64,000 nt of DNA. Origin: Hirundichthys speculiger. Lineage: Eukaryota > Chordata > Actinopteri > Beloniformes > Exocoetidae. Every line of letters begins with the position of its first letter. The first letter of the stretch is position 1. Below are positions 42,721-55,090 of the stretch, in pieces. The stretch covers positions 1 to 64,000 of the forward strand of contig JAGFBZ010002857.1 in assembly GCA_018398805.1 (NCBI GenBank), given 5' to 3'. The notes beneath the pieces are model-generated. The model was given only the letters and a program-made list of their open reading frames with translations, was not told where the DNA came from and did not search any database. The translations under genes and the position numbers were made by a program.

Positions 42721-43403
42721 ATAAACCAGACGGTAGTTAACATCCCTCTTACGTGACTCCTACACTGCTCCGTGTCCACCGTTCTCATCATTTTAATCAA
42801 TTAAAAGCACAAACAACAAAACATGACTGTGTTTGTTCACAGGGATTGATTAGTTGGTGTTGAAAAGCCATTTCCAGCAGCAGCAATGGCTTTTTTTTTA
42901 TTATTAATTAGCAAATTAAAGACAAATATTCGTTTTAACAGATAAAACTGAGATTAAGGGGTTTTCTGTTTGACTTTCACTTCCTGGCTCATGTTTGTTC
43001 TGATACACCCCCCCACCCCGCAACAAACCAGAAGCCCCCAGAGCATGATGCTGCCGCCCCCGTGCTACGCAGTTGGGTGTTTTGAGGCATCACAATGATC
43101 TTTAAGACCAAGAAGTTCAGTTTCAGTGTTGTCGAACCACAGGACACCATCTCCAGAAATTAAGAAATTTGTCCCCGTGTAGATCTGCTAACTGTAAACT
43201 AACCCTCGCTTTCACAGTCTGGGATTGATCAAATCTACCTGTGATGATGGATGAACAGGTGAACGTGGAGTCTTCAGACATCTGGGAGTGATAGTCCACC
43301 AGTCTTCTCCTGATGTCTTAGCTGATTTCTTCTCATTTTCCCATGATGCCATGTCACGGGGGTCTTTGTGTTTGAACATCCAGATAGCCGACTAGAAGCT
43401 TCT
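42721..43403 (+). other. intergenic, possible old Tc1-like debris
   Basis: Contains CCAGAGCATGATGCTGCCGC and GTTGGGTGTTTTGAGGC, wording common in Tc1-family remnants. No intact frame. Confidence 0.4.
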
Positions 43404-43411
43404 AATGCCAG

Positions 43412-44420
43412 TAGGGATGGGAATTAATAACATTTTTCAGATTCCGATTCCATTATCGATACTGTTTAACGATTCAGTTCTCTTATCGATTCTAATTTGG
43501 GCAAAAAGGAAAACTAACAGTTTTATTAGCATCAATTTTTTTTACTTAGAAGTCACAACCTTACAAACTCAACAGCGAGGTCAAAAGAGGCCCAAAGCCT
43601 GGATAACGTGTTAACTGTTGTAATATGTAACTGTGCAAATACACAAGAATATGCAACATTTTACTAACAATTTTTCCTCATAGAAATAGAAAAAAAATCT
43701 CCTTTTTAAAAGGATATATGAGCTCACTAAGCACTCAAAAATAATAATAAAGAAGGATAAATACTATCAAATACAACGGAACAGTTCATAGTACAAATCT
43801 GCAAATACTATAAAGAATTAACAATTCTTTAGCAGTAAAATAATCATGTCTTCCAGCCTCTGAACCAGCCAGACTCTCTCTCTCGTCATGGTCATCTTCT
43901 AAATGTAATGCAGAAGGCATTCGTTTAATAGCATAGCGTTAATGTTATAGCGTGTTTTACAAAGAAGCACATAGGCAGTGGGATAGCTACTAACCAGAGT
44001 TACCAGAGGTGATCTTAGCTTGGCTACTGCTGCTGGATTGAGATCCATCAGTCCGAAGCGTCAAAAACACGACACTCGTTATCTCATGTTGTGTGTTCAA
44101 ATGTTTCTGCATGCTAGCCGTGTTCCCTCCCGACGCTGTTATCTCCACTTTACAATGACTGCTAGTTGCCTTGTTGACATCTTTCTTTGGTGAAGTGAAG
44201 CCAAACTTTGGAGCGTTTGAACCTGGTGGGCGCCATTGTTGTTTACAACTGCAATGCTAACGTGCTAACCGCCGACGTAACTTAATCACGTAAGTGCTTT
44301 CTGGAATTGACTGTGCGTAACTTGCGTAAATTACGTGAGATTCGTGCTGGTTGGAATCGATAAGAGAATCGCTGGATAAACTGACAAATAACAGGAACCG
44401 GTTCTCGATTCCCAACCCTT
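43412..44420. mobile_element. hAT-like element, TAGGGATGGGAAT / ATTCCCAACCCTT termini
   Basis: Perfect 8-bp duplication AATGCCAG (43404-43411, 44421-44428). 1,009 bp, with GATTCTCTTATCGAT-type subterminal inverted sequence. No transposase. Confidence 0.94.
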
Positions 44421-44469
44421 AATGCCAGAACATAATGTGGAACTGTCCAAGGTCCTGGAGTTATTGCTG

Positions 44470-45550
44470 TGGACGTCCTCCGTCCTCAATCCTCCGTCCT
44501 CAATCCTCCATCCTCCGTCCTCCGTCCTCAATCCTCCGTCCTCTTTCCTCCGTCCTCCGTCCTCCGTCCTCAATCCTCCGTCCTCCATCTTCAATCCTCC
44601 GTCCTCCATCCTCAATCCTCCTTCCTCCATCCTCAATCCTCCTTCCTCCATCCTCCTCAATCCTCCGTCCTCCATCCTCCATCCTCCGTCCTCCGTCCTC
44701 CATCCGTCCTCCATCCTCCGTCCTCAATCCTCCGTCCTCCGTCCTCCGTCCTCATCCTCCATCCTCCATCCTCCGTCCTCAATCCTCTGTCCTCCGTCCT
44801 CAATCCTCCGTCCTCAATCCTCAATCCTCCATCCTCAATCCTCCGTCCTCAATCCTTCGTCCTCAATCCTCCGTCCTCAATCCTCCATCCTCAATCCTCC
44901 GTCCTCAATCCTTCGTCCTCAATCCTCCGTCCTCAATCCTCCGCCCTCCGTCCTCCGTCCTCAATCCTCCATCCTCAATCCTCCGTCCTCAATCCTCTGT
45001 CCTCCATCCTCAATCCTCCGTCCTCAATCCTCCGTCCTCAATCCTCCGTCCTCCGTCCTCAATCCTTTGTCCTCAATCCTCCGTCCTCCGTCCTCAATCC
45101 TCCGTCCTCAATCCTTCGTCCTTAATCCTCCGTCCTCCGTCCTCAATCCTCCGTCCTCCGTCCTCAATCCTCCGTCCTCCGTCATCCGTCCTCAATCCTC
45201 CGTCCTCCATCCTCCGTCCTCAATCCTCCGTCCTCAATCCTTCGTCCTTAATCCTCCGTCCTCCGTCCTCCGTCCTCCGTCCTCAATCCTCCGTCATCCG
45301 TCCTCAATCCTCCGTCCTCCATCCTCCGTCCTCAATCCTCCGTCCTCAATCCTTCGTCCTTAATCCTCCGTCCTCCGTCCTCAATCCTCCGTCCTCCGTC
45401 CTCAATCCTCCGTCATCCGTCCTCAATCCTCCGTCCTCCATCCTCCGTCCTCCATCCTCAATCCTCCGTCCTCCGTCCTCCATCCTCCGTCCTCCATCCT
45501 CCGTCCTCTGTCCTCTGTCCTCTGTCCTCCGTCCTCTGTCCTCTGTCCCG
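44470..45550. repeat. 7-bp minisatellite (TCCTCCG / TCCTCAA)
   Basis: About 154 heptamers, strongly pyrimidine on this strand. A block starting GTCATCC recurs at 45181, 45293 and 45412 (112 and 119 bp apart, 16 and 17 units). Frames reading PSSVLRP repeats are artefacts. Confidence 0.95.
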
Positions 45551-47008
45551 ACCTCTTTGGAGGATCAGTTTTTAGGGGAGAGGCTTCGTTTCCACGTCCT
45601 CCTGATTGATGCGTAACAATGGATGTGTTTCATTTCACATTTTATCGAGGCGTGAACCTTCTTACACAGTTGTAACGTCATTATTTTTCCAGGTGAAGAC
45701 CTGTTTTAAGGTCAGGGAGGTTTTTTCTTTCTTTCTTTTTTTTTTTTTTTTGTTCTCCAGGAAACTGATGGAAGTCAAATAAATGTCCACCAAAAAACAC
45801 AACTGTGTGTATTTGTGTGTGTGTGTGTGTGCGATCCATCCAGCCCAGAGTTTGGCACCTGCAGTAATGGGCTCTGGGGGGGGGGGATGTGCCTCCCCCT
45901 CCCACCCCCCCCTCCCCCCTCAGCGCTGCTGTGCAGTGACAGCTTGATTTCGTTGCCTCTCTGCTGCTGCAGCTCAGCGACATGATGGACCCGTTCAGCC
46001 GGTTCCATCACGGTGCGTCTGCCAGAGAGGAGAGAGACAGCGGGAAGGAAGGAGGCGGCGGGGGTGGGGGGGTGGTGGGGGGGGGGGGGGCAGAGGATGC
46101 CAGCGGTGGAAACACCTGTCTGACCTCACCAGCGAGAGCAACTTCTTATTAGCTGGAATGTGTCTGATCAGCCTTTTACTCGCCTGACATCCAGCACAAA
46201 CAAGGGAGAGAGGAAGAGCAGCTCCTGACGTCTGAGACCCCCGTAGGTCATCCAGGACCCGGTCCAGGTGTGACCCGGTCCAGGTGTGACCCGGTCCAAG
46301 TGCGGCGCCGATCAGATACGACCGGACGGACGTGAGCTAGAAATGTAAATGTGCTCCTGACAGTGATAACAGGTCCGATTTACCTCGTCAATGTGACTTA
46401 AAACTGCATCTCCGTCACCTTTCGTCCATTTCTTCCTCCCTCAGGCGCACCTGGTCCTTCACTGGCCTCCCAGAATGCTTTGCTCTAATTTACCCGTGCT
46501 CCTTTTACCTGCATTCCCCTCATTGGGCTTCATTCAGGAAATCTTCATAAATCTATGAGCAGGTTTGTAAATACGTCACCTCCTCACTGAAAAAAACAAA
46601 ATTTAAGATGTTATTTAGATTTAAGATGTTAATAAAGACGTTAGAATTTACTTCCAGAGAGGACTGAAGGACACATTCACCCTTCACACTCCCACAAAAA
46701 AAAGTCTGCTTTAAGATTAAATTGCATATACACACTAGATGGTTTTGCTAGACAATGGCACTAACCATGAAAGATTAAAAAGATTTAAAAAAAAAAAAAA
46801 GTGACGTTTGAATGAATCGTGAATGTCCCAGTTTTGCTCCGCAAACTGTTTACGATAAAATTTGTTCTGCTCACGTTTCGTGAAAGAAAACACTGCGTCT
46901 TATCGGCCCGTTTACCTTGCTAGCTGTTTCCCCGGGTGTCGGCTAGTGTAAATGTAGATAATGGGTTTGTTTTTCTGGTTTTTTTTTGCCTGAAATATTG
47001 CTAGCATA
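45551..47008 (+). other. intergenic, possible conserved block
   Basis: (TG)n at 45806-45831, G/C runs 45877-45918 and 46061-46090, a 16-bp tandem (GACCCGGTCCAGGTGT) at 46257-46300. 46443-46570 has balanced, repeat-free sequence. No gene. Confidence 0.4.
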
Positions 47009-47016
47009 CACTAGAC

Positions 47017-47537
47017 CAGTTCTTCTTAAAAAGCTGGGTCACGACCCCGGGGAACATGCTTTTTTTTTTGTACTGCAATAAAGTGTAATTGCACATACAC
47101 TCCAGCAGGGGGCAGTGGTGCTCTCATTGTCACAATTTGCAGCAGGGAGTTTTAGCTATTTTGTGTGGGGTTTTTTTGCATGGACATGCGCGCACAGCAC
47201 AAAAATATTTAACAGAAATGAAAAGAAAGACAGAGAAAGACAGAGATAAAGAGACAAACGAAAGTCAGCAGAAAGTTAAGACGAGGAAAAATGACGATAC
47301 TGATGTAACACTTGGGTGGATTGATGCACTTTAAATCTTTATAGACTAAAAAATAATCTTAATAAAGTTATTCTTTTTTATATGTTGATCTATATTTCTT
47401 TCTTTTTTGTTTGCCTTAATGTTAATAAGGATACAGTGTTATGCAGAGGTTTACTTATAACGATTTTATAGACAAACGATACTATTTATAGTAACGGTGG
47501 GGGGGAGGGGGCAGCAGAAAATAATTGAGAAGCACTG
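47017..47537. mobile_element. hAT-like element, CAGTTCTTCTT / GAGAAGCACTG termini
   Basis: Perfect 8-bp duplication CACTAGAC (47009-47016, 47538-47545). 521 bp. Part of it recurs at 25885-25990 in ap3b1. Confidence 0.94.
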
Positions 47538-47545
47538 CACTAGAC

Positions 47546-48435
47546 AAATAATGTACAATGCCCTCTCGTGTCTAAAGACTATAAAATAGATTTTTTTTTA
47601 AATCCCAGATCAAAGATTTAGCAAAACCAGGTTGGTTGTTGACACTAATTACATTATGTAACGATGAGGTTTTAATTAGAGATGACTAAAGACTCGCAAA
47701 GACATATTTGATCCGGTTGTAACGTGAAGATACGGTAGCCAGCGCACGAGGAGGAGGATCCTGCTTTCAGAGCTGACGATGAAGGAAGAAGGGAAGACGC
47801 AGTTTGTCGACTGGCCACCGGGGGGGGCGGCCACAACGGTGACGCAATCACGTTAAAATGTCCGACTTCGGAGCACAGTCTTGCTCAAGCGTTTCCGTCC
47901 CTCCTGAGATAAAATTGTATAAAGCCACGTTTGTGAGCGATCAGGGGAGTGTTTACCACGTTAACGGACAGCCGTCGTCATTTTGGCTACTTGCTACTGT
48001 GAATAAAGAGCTAAGGGAACATAATCTCTTATTTCATAAATAATGTGGTTTGTTGTGCTGTTTCTTGCGCTAACAGAGGAGTCTGCTGTCACTTTAGCCA
48101 CTTGGCTCTTTCAATTCAATTCAATTAAATTCAGGTGGAGGTAAACGCTGGGATGGACAGAGGAGGGAACTGCAAGTCAGCATGAAACTCAGGAAACTCT
48201 GGCCTGCAAACATACAGAAAGAAAAGAGAAAAAAGGAGGGAAAACAGCACAACAAACTACAGGAAAGAAAATGGAGCACAGTTACAGTAACGAGGTGCTG
48301 CTAATTAACTATGGATTAAGCTGGAGGAGGAAGAAGGGAGGAGGAAACCACTCAGCAGATCATGTTGGCGTCCCCCTGCAGCGTAGGCCTATAGCAGCAT
48401 AGCTACGACGAAGCTGTGATTAAGACGAGCTACTC
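47546..48435 (+). other. intergenic plus teleost retroelement-like sequence
   Basis: TTCAATTCAATTCAATTAAA at 48110 and GCGTAGGCCTATAGCAGCAT at 48381 resemble a dispersed teleost repeat, from which the following array seems to have grown. Confidence 0.5.
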
Positions 48436-48439
48436 TAGT

Positions 48440-49905
48440 CTGAGCTCCTACAATTGTAGCTAAAACTATTAGCCCCTACACACTATAGTTTAGACTAACT
48501 GTAGCTATAACTATTAGCCCCTACACACTATAGTTTAGACTAACTGTAGCTATAACTATTAGCCCCTACACACTATAGTTTAGACTAACTGTAGCTATAA
48601 CTATTAGCCCCTACACACTATAGTTTAGAGTCTAAAGGGAGTCTAACTGTAGCTAATAGTTATAGCTACAGTTAGTCTAAACTTTAGACTAACTGTAGCT
48701 ATAACTATTAGCCCCTACACACTATAGTTTAGACTAACTGTAGCTATAACTATTAGCCTCTACACACTATAGTTCAGACTATCTGTAGCTATAACTATTA
48801 GCCCCTACACACTATAGTTTAGAGTCTAAAGGGAGTCTAACTGTAGCTAATAGTTATAGCTACAGTTAGTCTAAACTTTAGACTAACTGTAGATATAACT
48901 GTTAGCCCCTACACACTATAGTTTAGACTAACTGTAGCTATAACTATTAGCCTCTACACACTATAGTTTAGACTAACTGTAGCTATAACTATTAGCCTCT
49001 ACACACTATAGTTTAGACTAACTGTAGCTATACTTTAGCTTCTATACCACTATAGTTTAGACTAACTGTAGCTATAACTATTAGCCCCTACACACTATAG
49101 TTTAGACTAACTGTAGCTATAACTATTAAGCCCCTACACACACTATAGTTTAGACTAAGTGTAGCTATAACTATTAGCCCCTACACCTATAGTTTAGACT
49201 AACTGTAGCTATAACTATTAGCCCCTACACACTATAGTTTAGACCTAACTGTAGCTATAACTATAGCCCCTACACACTATAGTTTATATTGTACTACTAT
49301 ATAGCTACTATACTCTTAGTTTAGTTTAGGCTAACTGTAGCTATAACTATTAGCCCTACACACTATAGTTTAGACTAACTGTAGCTATACTATTAGCCCC
49401 TACACACTATAGTTTAGACTAACTGTAGCTATAACTATTGCCCTACACACTATAGTTTTAGACTAACTGTAGCTATAACTATTAGCCCCTACACACTATA
49501 GTTTAGACTAACTGTAGCTATAACTATTAGCCCCTACACACTATAGTTTAGACTAACTGTACTATAACTATTAGCCCATAGTTTAGACTATAGCTATACT
49601 ATTAGCCCCTACACACTATAGTTTAGACTATCTGTAGCTATAACTATTAGCCCCTACACACTATAGTTTAGACTAACTGTAGCTATAACTATTAGCCTCT
49701 ACACACTATAGTTTAGACTAACTGTAGCTATAACTATTAGCCTCTACACACTATAGTTTAGACTATCTGTAGCTATAACTATTAGTCTAAACTATAGTGT
49801 GTAGGGGCTAACTGTAGCTATAACTATTAGCCCATACACACTATAGTTTAGACTAACTGTAGCTATAACTATTAGCCTCTACACACAGTTTAGACTAACT
49901 GTAGG
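48440..49905. repeat. 45-bp AT-rich minisatellite with inverted units
   Basis: Unit includes CTGTAGCTATAACTATTAGC, CCCTACACACTATAG and TTTAGACTAA, about 32 copies. At about 48628-48690 and again 48822-48885 an inverted unit creates CTGTAGCTAATAGTTATAGC-type palindromes, and another inverted junction occurs near 49790. Units between 49240 and 49600 have many small deletions. Confidence 0.95.
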
Positions 49906-50863
49906 CTTTACTGAACAGAAATGTTTTAGTAAACATGACATCCAAACTGTGAATAAAGACCCCAACAGATCGAGAAGATTCAACAGGCCTGCACAAAAGT
50001 AAAAGTATAGCAAACATTCACGAGTCCAGACTCAACTCCACCAGAGGATATAAAGCTAATTCCTGATCAAAGTAATTTGTTGGAGCTGAACCTTCCTCAA
50101 CAAACTGAACACTCGCTCTAAATCGTCTCAAAGACGGTTTGATGGCAGCTCGTAAAAGGATGACAGATCCTGGAGCTGATCCTCTCACGTCCCGCTAACG
50201 CGGCTAATCCGGCAACACGAGCTAATGTCCCTTCGACGCGCCGCACGGCCGTAACAACCCGGACCCGACTGACAGGAACAGATCTGATGAAAAGGTTTCA
50301 CGTCCTGCACAAATGCAGCTTCTGGCGCCAAAAACAATCACGGCTCGGCTCCAGCAGACCCCCGGGAACGGTAATTGTGGTGATTATGCTTAAAGTGATG
50401 CTTCACAGCTATTCCTGTGTCTCTTGTATCGTAATTACTTTTTTTTTTTCCTTTCTTTTTTCTTCAGTTGCACAGAAATTTCTTTTTAAATTCTTCTTTA
50501 GCGCTCGGAGACTAATGACTCCATGTTTCCACACCGAAATATTCAATCAGAGGCTCGTTAGGAGGACAGACACATCCAGCTCCGCTGATTTGATTTCTCA
50601 CGTTCCTTTTCGGCGTCCTGCACTCATCAAATCTCCGGCGCAGACGAGACGAGGAGGGAGCACTTCCTGATGGCTGAGCGGCGAAAACGCCCGTGTTTCA
50701 TGATCTGACTCGTTTACGGTCGTGAAAAAGAAATCGAACCTTCTTTTACTTCTTCGGTTTTAGTTTAAAGCCGTCGGGTCCCGGTCCAGCCTTTAATGAT
50801 GGAGAACAACACATGACATCTTTATTTATTAAAAAAAAAGAAGCTAAAATGCTAATAATACAC
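49906..50863 (+). other. intergenic, nothing certain
   Basis: 50365-50440 has clustered GTAATTG / GATTATGC / GTAATTAC cores, otherwise unremarkable. The 127-codon frame at 50287 lacks support. Confidence 0.4.
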
Positions 50864-51576
50864 TAGAGGTCTTCACGGGTCCACTTTCATGGAGCCGAAC
50901 CCGAATGGACCCGTGAAAATTCGACCTGACCCGAGCTATTATCATAAGTACGGGAGTCCGATCCCGAATGGACCCGCAATATTACCCGCAGAGTTACCCG
51001 AATAGAACCGAGACAGTACAGCCCATAGTTGCTCATGTTAAAGTTGTCTAGCGTTGAATAAAACTTGATTTTCTTACCTAAAGTTGTCTTCTTCTACCGG
51101 TTCAGTTGCTACATAGGCTACGTGATGTAAACAACAATAAATCCACGTCGTTATTTTCTTTGTGGATACAGATGCTATTGGTAGCAACTGCTAACGCTAA
51201 TAGCCTACACCGGTCAGGACGTGTCGTGAATATGTTCTCTCATCCAATGTTGTCATGTTGGAGATCCGTTGTGCTTTACAGCTGCCGGGCAAACCGCTAA
51301 TAACACGCTACGGCAACATGATTGTTTCATGACAAACACGCCACGTTAATGAATAATTAATTAAACTGCCCCGAGTCCTGACATTGGCTGCCACCACCAG
51401 TATCTTTACCTCTCTAGAGTAAACGTGGACCCAGCCTGTCAGAGAGCACCGACCGGACCTGAGACTAACTGTACCGAATCAGACCTGAACCTGGAATCAC
51501 GTCTTTTGAATGGACCCGAGACCCGATTCGGGTCGGGTCGGAACCTTGGGTTGTCGGGTTGTTCCTAAGACCTCTA
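50864..51576. mobile_element. family H element, inverted relative to 1110-1848
   Basis: TAGAGGTCTTC to TAAGACCTCTA inverted termini and GGGTCGGG-rich ends. 713 bp. Flanks do not show a convincing duplication. Confidence 0.85.
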
Positions 51577-52980
51577 ATGTGCACCCTTGCTGCTTCTATA
51601 GGAATTAAAGAGCAGGTAGCAGCCAGGTGAAGAGGTGCGTTTCCACCTGTTCCAGGTAGGTTTTTTAGAGCCTCCAGCGTCTCCATTACCAGGAACGGGC
51701 TGATTGGCTGCGTTGTGATGTCATTCAGCCTCCCGACGTCCGCGTCGCGTACGAGTCGTCTCCTCTCATGGTCTGGAACGGCAGTTTACGTGCAGCCGGC
51801 CCAATGAAGCGCGAGACCCGGGGGCCAAAACGTGGCCGCCACGTCAATTTATGTGGCCCTCGAGAGCTTGGGCATTATTGTCTTAAATTTTAGACCAATA
51901 TTTTAAGACTTACGATAAGCTTATACCGCTTTAAAGAACATATTGACCATAAACTACATCTCCCATAGTGCATTTCATCATTACCAACAAAGAAATAGTA
52001 TCTCACCATTCGTGCTATCAGTCTGGCCCTTCGAGGGCCACCATGATGCTGATGTGGCCCTCAGTTAAAATGACTTTTATCTCCGGACCCCCGCTAGTGA
52101 CACCTGAGACCTCTGGAAGCAGAGGTTTGGGCGGTTTGCTGGTCCGGATCGTTCCGGAAAGACATCACCAGTGATGTTTTACAGAAGCGCTTGTTTCCAC
52201 GCATCAGTCTGGGGAGGTTTAGACCAGCTACGCCCACAGCCATATCCGTTCAGATTCTCTCTGGTGTAGCGCTCCGGTTCACACCTGTTTCCACCGGTAC
52301 AGAATGTACCGGATCGGCTTCATGTGACGATCCAGTACAACAGTCGTCTCCTGGTGTTCCTGCTCCACTGCACTGCATTTTGGATGTCCTTTGATGGCCC
52401 CAGTCTGGTTGGCGCCCTGCGATCCAGTGGCATCCAGTAGCAGTTTCTCCATCGTCCGTTGACGTTGCATCCTGGGAAGTCAAAGGTACGACACGGTGAG
52501 ACTCCACAGCTATAACATCCTTGATTTCATTTTATTGTGATTTACTTTTTTTTTGTCACTTTCGCCGGTTAGCACCTTTGATGAACTTGACCTCTGAGCT
52601 GTGAATTATGGCTGAACAGAGTACGATTTTAGAAATGAAGTAACTTGTTCTGGTAACCGTGCCAACAGGCTGTTGTGACTGGTTTGGGTTGAACCAGGAG
52701 GCCTCCAGGGGAGGAAGCTCAGCGAAGCAGCCTGAAGTATCATCTCCACCCCTGAATGAGTCGGCTGTTGCTGAACGGCCTCCAGCTCATCAGCTCCTCC
52801 CTCCTGCAGTGACCGTTGTCTTCCACGTCGTCTCACTGCCCACAGCTTCCTGTCGCTCTGTAGCCAAAAACCTCAATTCGCCGCCCGACGCCGGAGCTAA
52901 CGGACCGAGGTGATGGAGCAGCGACACTTCCCCACGAAGCTCCACTCGTCCTTGTTTCAGGTACAGGTGTCACATCTGAA
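51577..52980 (+). other. intergenic, includes a family O copy
   Basis: An O copy lies at about 51830-52112 in reverse. GTTTCCACCGGTACAGAATG near 52289 is a phrase also found near 23479 and 23630, indicating another dispersed repeat. No gene. Confidence 0.5.
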
Positions 52981-53081
52981 ATATGGATGGAGGGATGGAG
53001 GGATGGCAGATGGATGGATGGAGAGATGGATGGAGGGATGGCAGATGGATGGATGGAGGGATGAAAGATGGATGGATGTAG

Positions 53082-53112
<31 letters not shown>

Positions 53113-53402
53113 GGGATGGACGGATGGCAGATGGATGAAAGGATGGAGGGCTGGATGGACGATGGAGGGATGATGAATGGATGGATGGAGGGATGATAGA
53201 TGGATGGATGGATGATGGAGGGATGATGGATGGATGGAGGGATGGATGGATGGATGGGTAGATTGGTGGGTGGATGGATGGATGATAGATTGATAGACAG
53301 ATGGATGGATTGATGGATGGATGATGGATGGATTGGTGGGTGGATAGATGGATGGATGGAGGGATGATGGATGGATGGAGGGATGGATGGATGGATGGAG
53401 GG
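52981..53402. repeat. GGAT-type tetranucleotide array
   Basis: Imperfect (GGAT)n with GGAGGGAT and GATGATGGAT variants, about 420 bp. Confidence 0.95.
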
Positions 53403-53527
53403 ACAGTCCCAGTCAGATTTAATAGTCAGATTAGTTTCCTGACGGTGCCAGTTTCAGGTGGGAATGTTCTCATTCTGCCAGTTTGTCCAGTTTTGTGTTA
53501 AATGTGCTCATGAAGCGTTGGCTCTAA

Positions 53528-55090
53528 AGACCAGTTCTGACCAGTTCTGACCAGTTCTGACCAGTTCAGACCAGTTCAGACCAGTTCAGTCCAGTTCAGA
53601 CCCGTTCAGACCAGTTCAGACCAGTTCAGATCAGTTCAGTCCAGTTCAGTCCAGTTCAGATCAGTTCAGACCAGTTCAGTCCAGTTCAGATCAGTTCAGA
53701 CCAGTTCAGACCAGTTCAGATCAGTTCAGTCCAGTTCAGTCCAGTTCAGACCAGTTCAGTCCAGTTCAGACCAGTTCTGACCAGTTCAGATCAGTTCAGT
53801 CCAGTTCAGTCTAGTTCAGATCAGTTCAGACCAGTTCAGACCAGTTCAGATCAGTTCAGATCGGTTCCAACCAGTTCAGTCCAGTTCAGATCAGTTCAGA
53901 TCAGTTCAGACCAGTTCAGATCAGTTCAGTCCAGTTCAGTCTAGTTCAGATCAGTTCAGATCAGTTCCAACCAGTTCAGTCCAGTTCAGTCCAGTTCAGA
54001 TCAGTTCAGATCAGTTCAGACCAGTTCAGATCAGTTCAGATCAGTTCAGACCAGTTCAGACCAGTTCAGATCAGTTCAGATCAGTTCAGATCAGTTCAGA
54101 CCAGTTCAGACCAGTTCAGATCAGTTCAGATCAGTTCAGATCAGTTCAGACCAGTTCAGACCAGTTCAGACCAGTTCAGATCAGTTCAGATCAGTTTCAG
54201 ACCAGTTCAGATCCAGTTCAGACCAGTTCAGACCAGTTCAGTCCAGTTCAGACCAGTTCAGATCAGTTCAGATCCAGTTCAGACCAGTTCAGACCAGTTC
54301 AGACCAGTTCAGATCCAGTTCAGACCAGTTCAGACCAGTTCAGTCCAGTTCAGTCCAGTTCAGACCAGTTCAGATCAGTTCCAACCAGTTCAGATCCAGT
54401 TCAGACCAGTTCAGTCCAGTTCAGTCCAGTTCAGACCAGTTCAGACCAGTTCAGACCAGTTCAGATCAGTTCCAACCAGTTCAGATCCAGTTCAGATCCA
54501 GTTCAGACCAGTTCAGTCCAGTTCAGTCCAGTTCAGACCAGTTCAGACCAGTTCAGACCAGTTCAGATCAGTTCCAACCAGTTCAGTCCAGTTCAGATCA
54601 GTTCAGATCAGTTCAGACCAGTTCCGACCAGTTCAGATCCAGTTCAGATCAGTTCCAACCAGTTCAGATCCAGTTCAGACCAGTTTCAGTCCAGTTCAGT
54701 CCAGTTCAGACCAGTTCAGACAGATCAGTTCAGACCAGTTCAGATCCAGTTCCAACCAGTTCAGATTCAGTCCAGTTCAGATTCAGTCCAGTTCAGTCCA
54801 GTTCAGACCAATTCAACCAGTTCAGATCAGTTCCAACCAGTTCAGATCCAGTTCAGATCCAGTTCAGACCAGTTCAGTCCAGTTCAGTCCAGTTCAGACC
54901 AGTTCAGACCAGTTCAGATCAGTTCCAACCAGTTCAGTCCAGTTCAGACCAGTTCAGATCAGTTCCAACCAGTTCAGTCCAGTTCAGACCAGTTCAGATC
55001 AGTTCAGATCAGTTCCAACCAGTTCAGTCCAGTTCAGATCAGTTCAGATCAGTTCAGATCAGTTCAGACCAGTTCAGACCAGTTCAGATC
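53528..55090. repeat. 10-bp minisatellite (CCAGTTCAGA type)
   Basis: About 155 decamers CCAGTTCAGA, with TCAGTTCAGA, CCAGTTCAGT and ATCCAGTTCAG variants. Differs by one base from the main decamer at 32.4 kb. AGTTCA recurs every 10 bp, i.e. as direct repeats spaced by 4. Confidence 0.96.

Noticed and set aside
44422..45616. Frames of up to 393 codons rich in Pro/Ser/Leu
   Set aside because: Heptamer array read in all three frames; no protein signature.
50287..50670. 127-codon + frame
   Set aside because: No recognisable domain, T-rich middle, no supporting signals; likely chance.
52649..52913. 84-codon + frame in the 3' flank
   Set aside because: No similarity recognised; neighbours are repeats.
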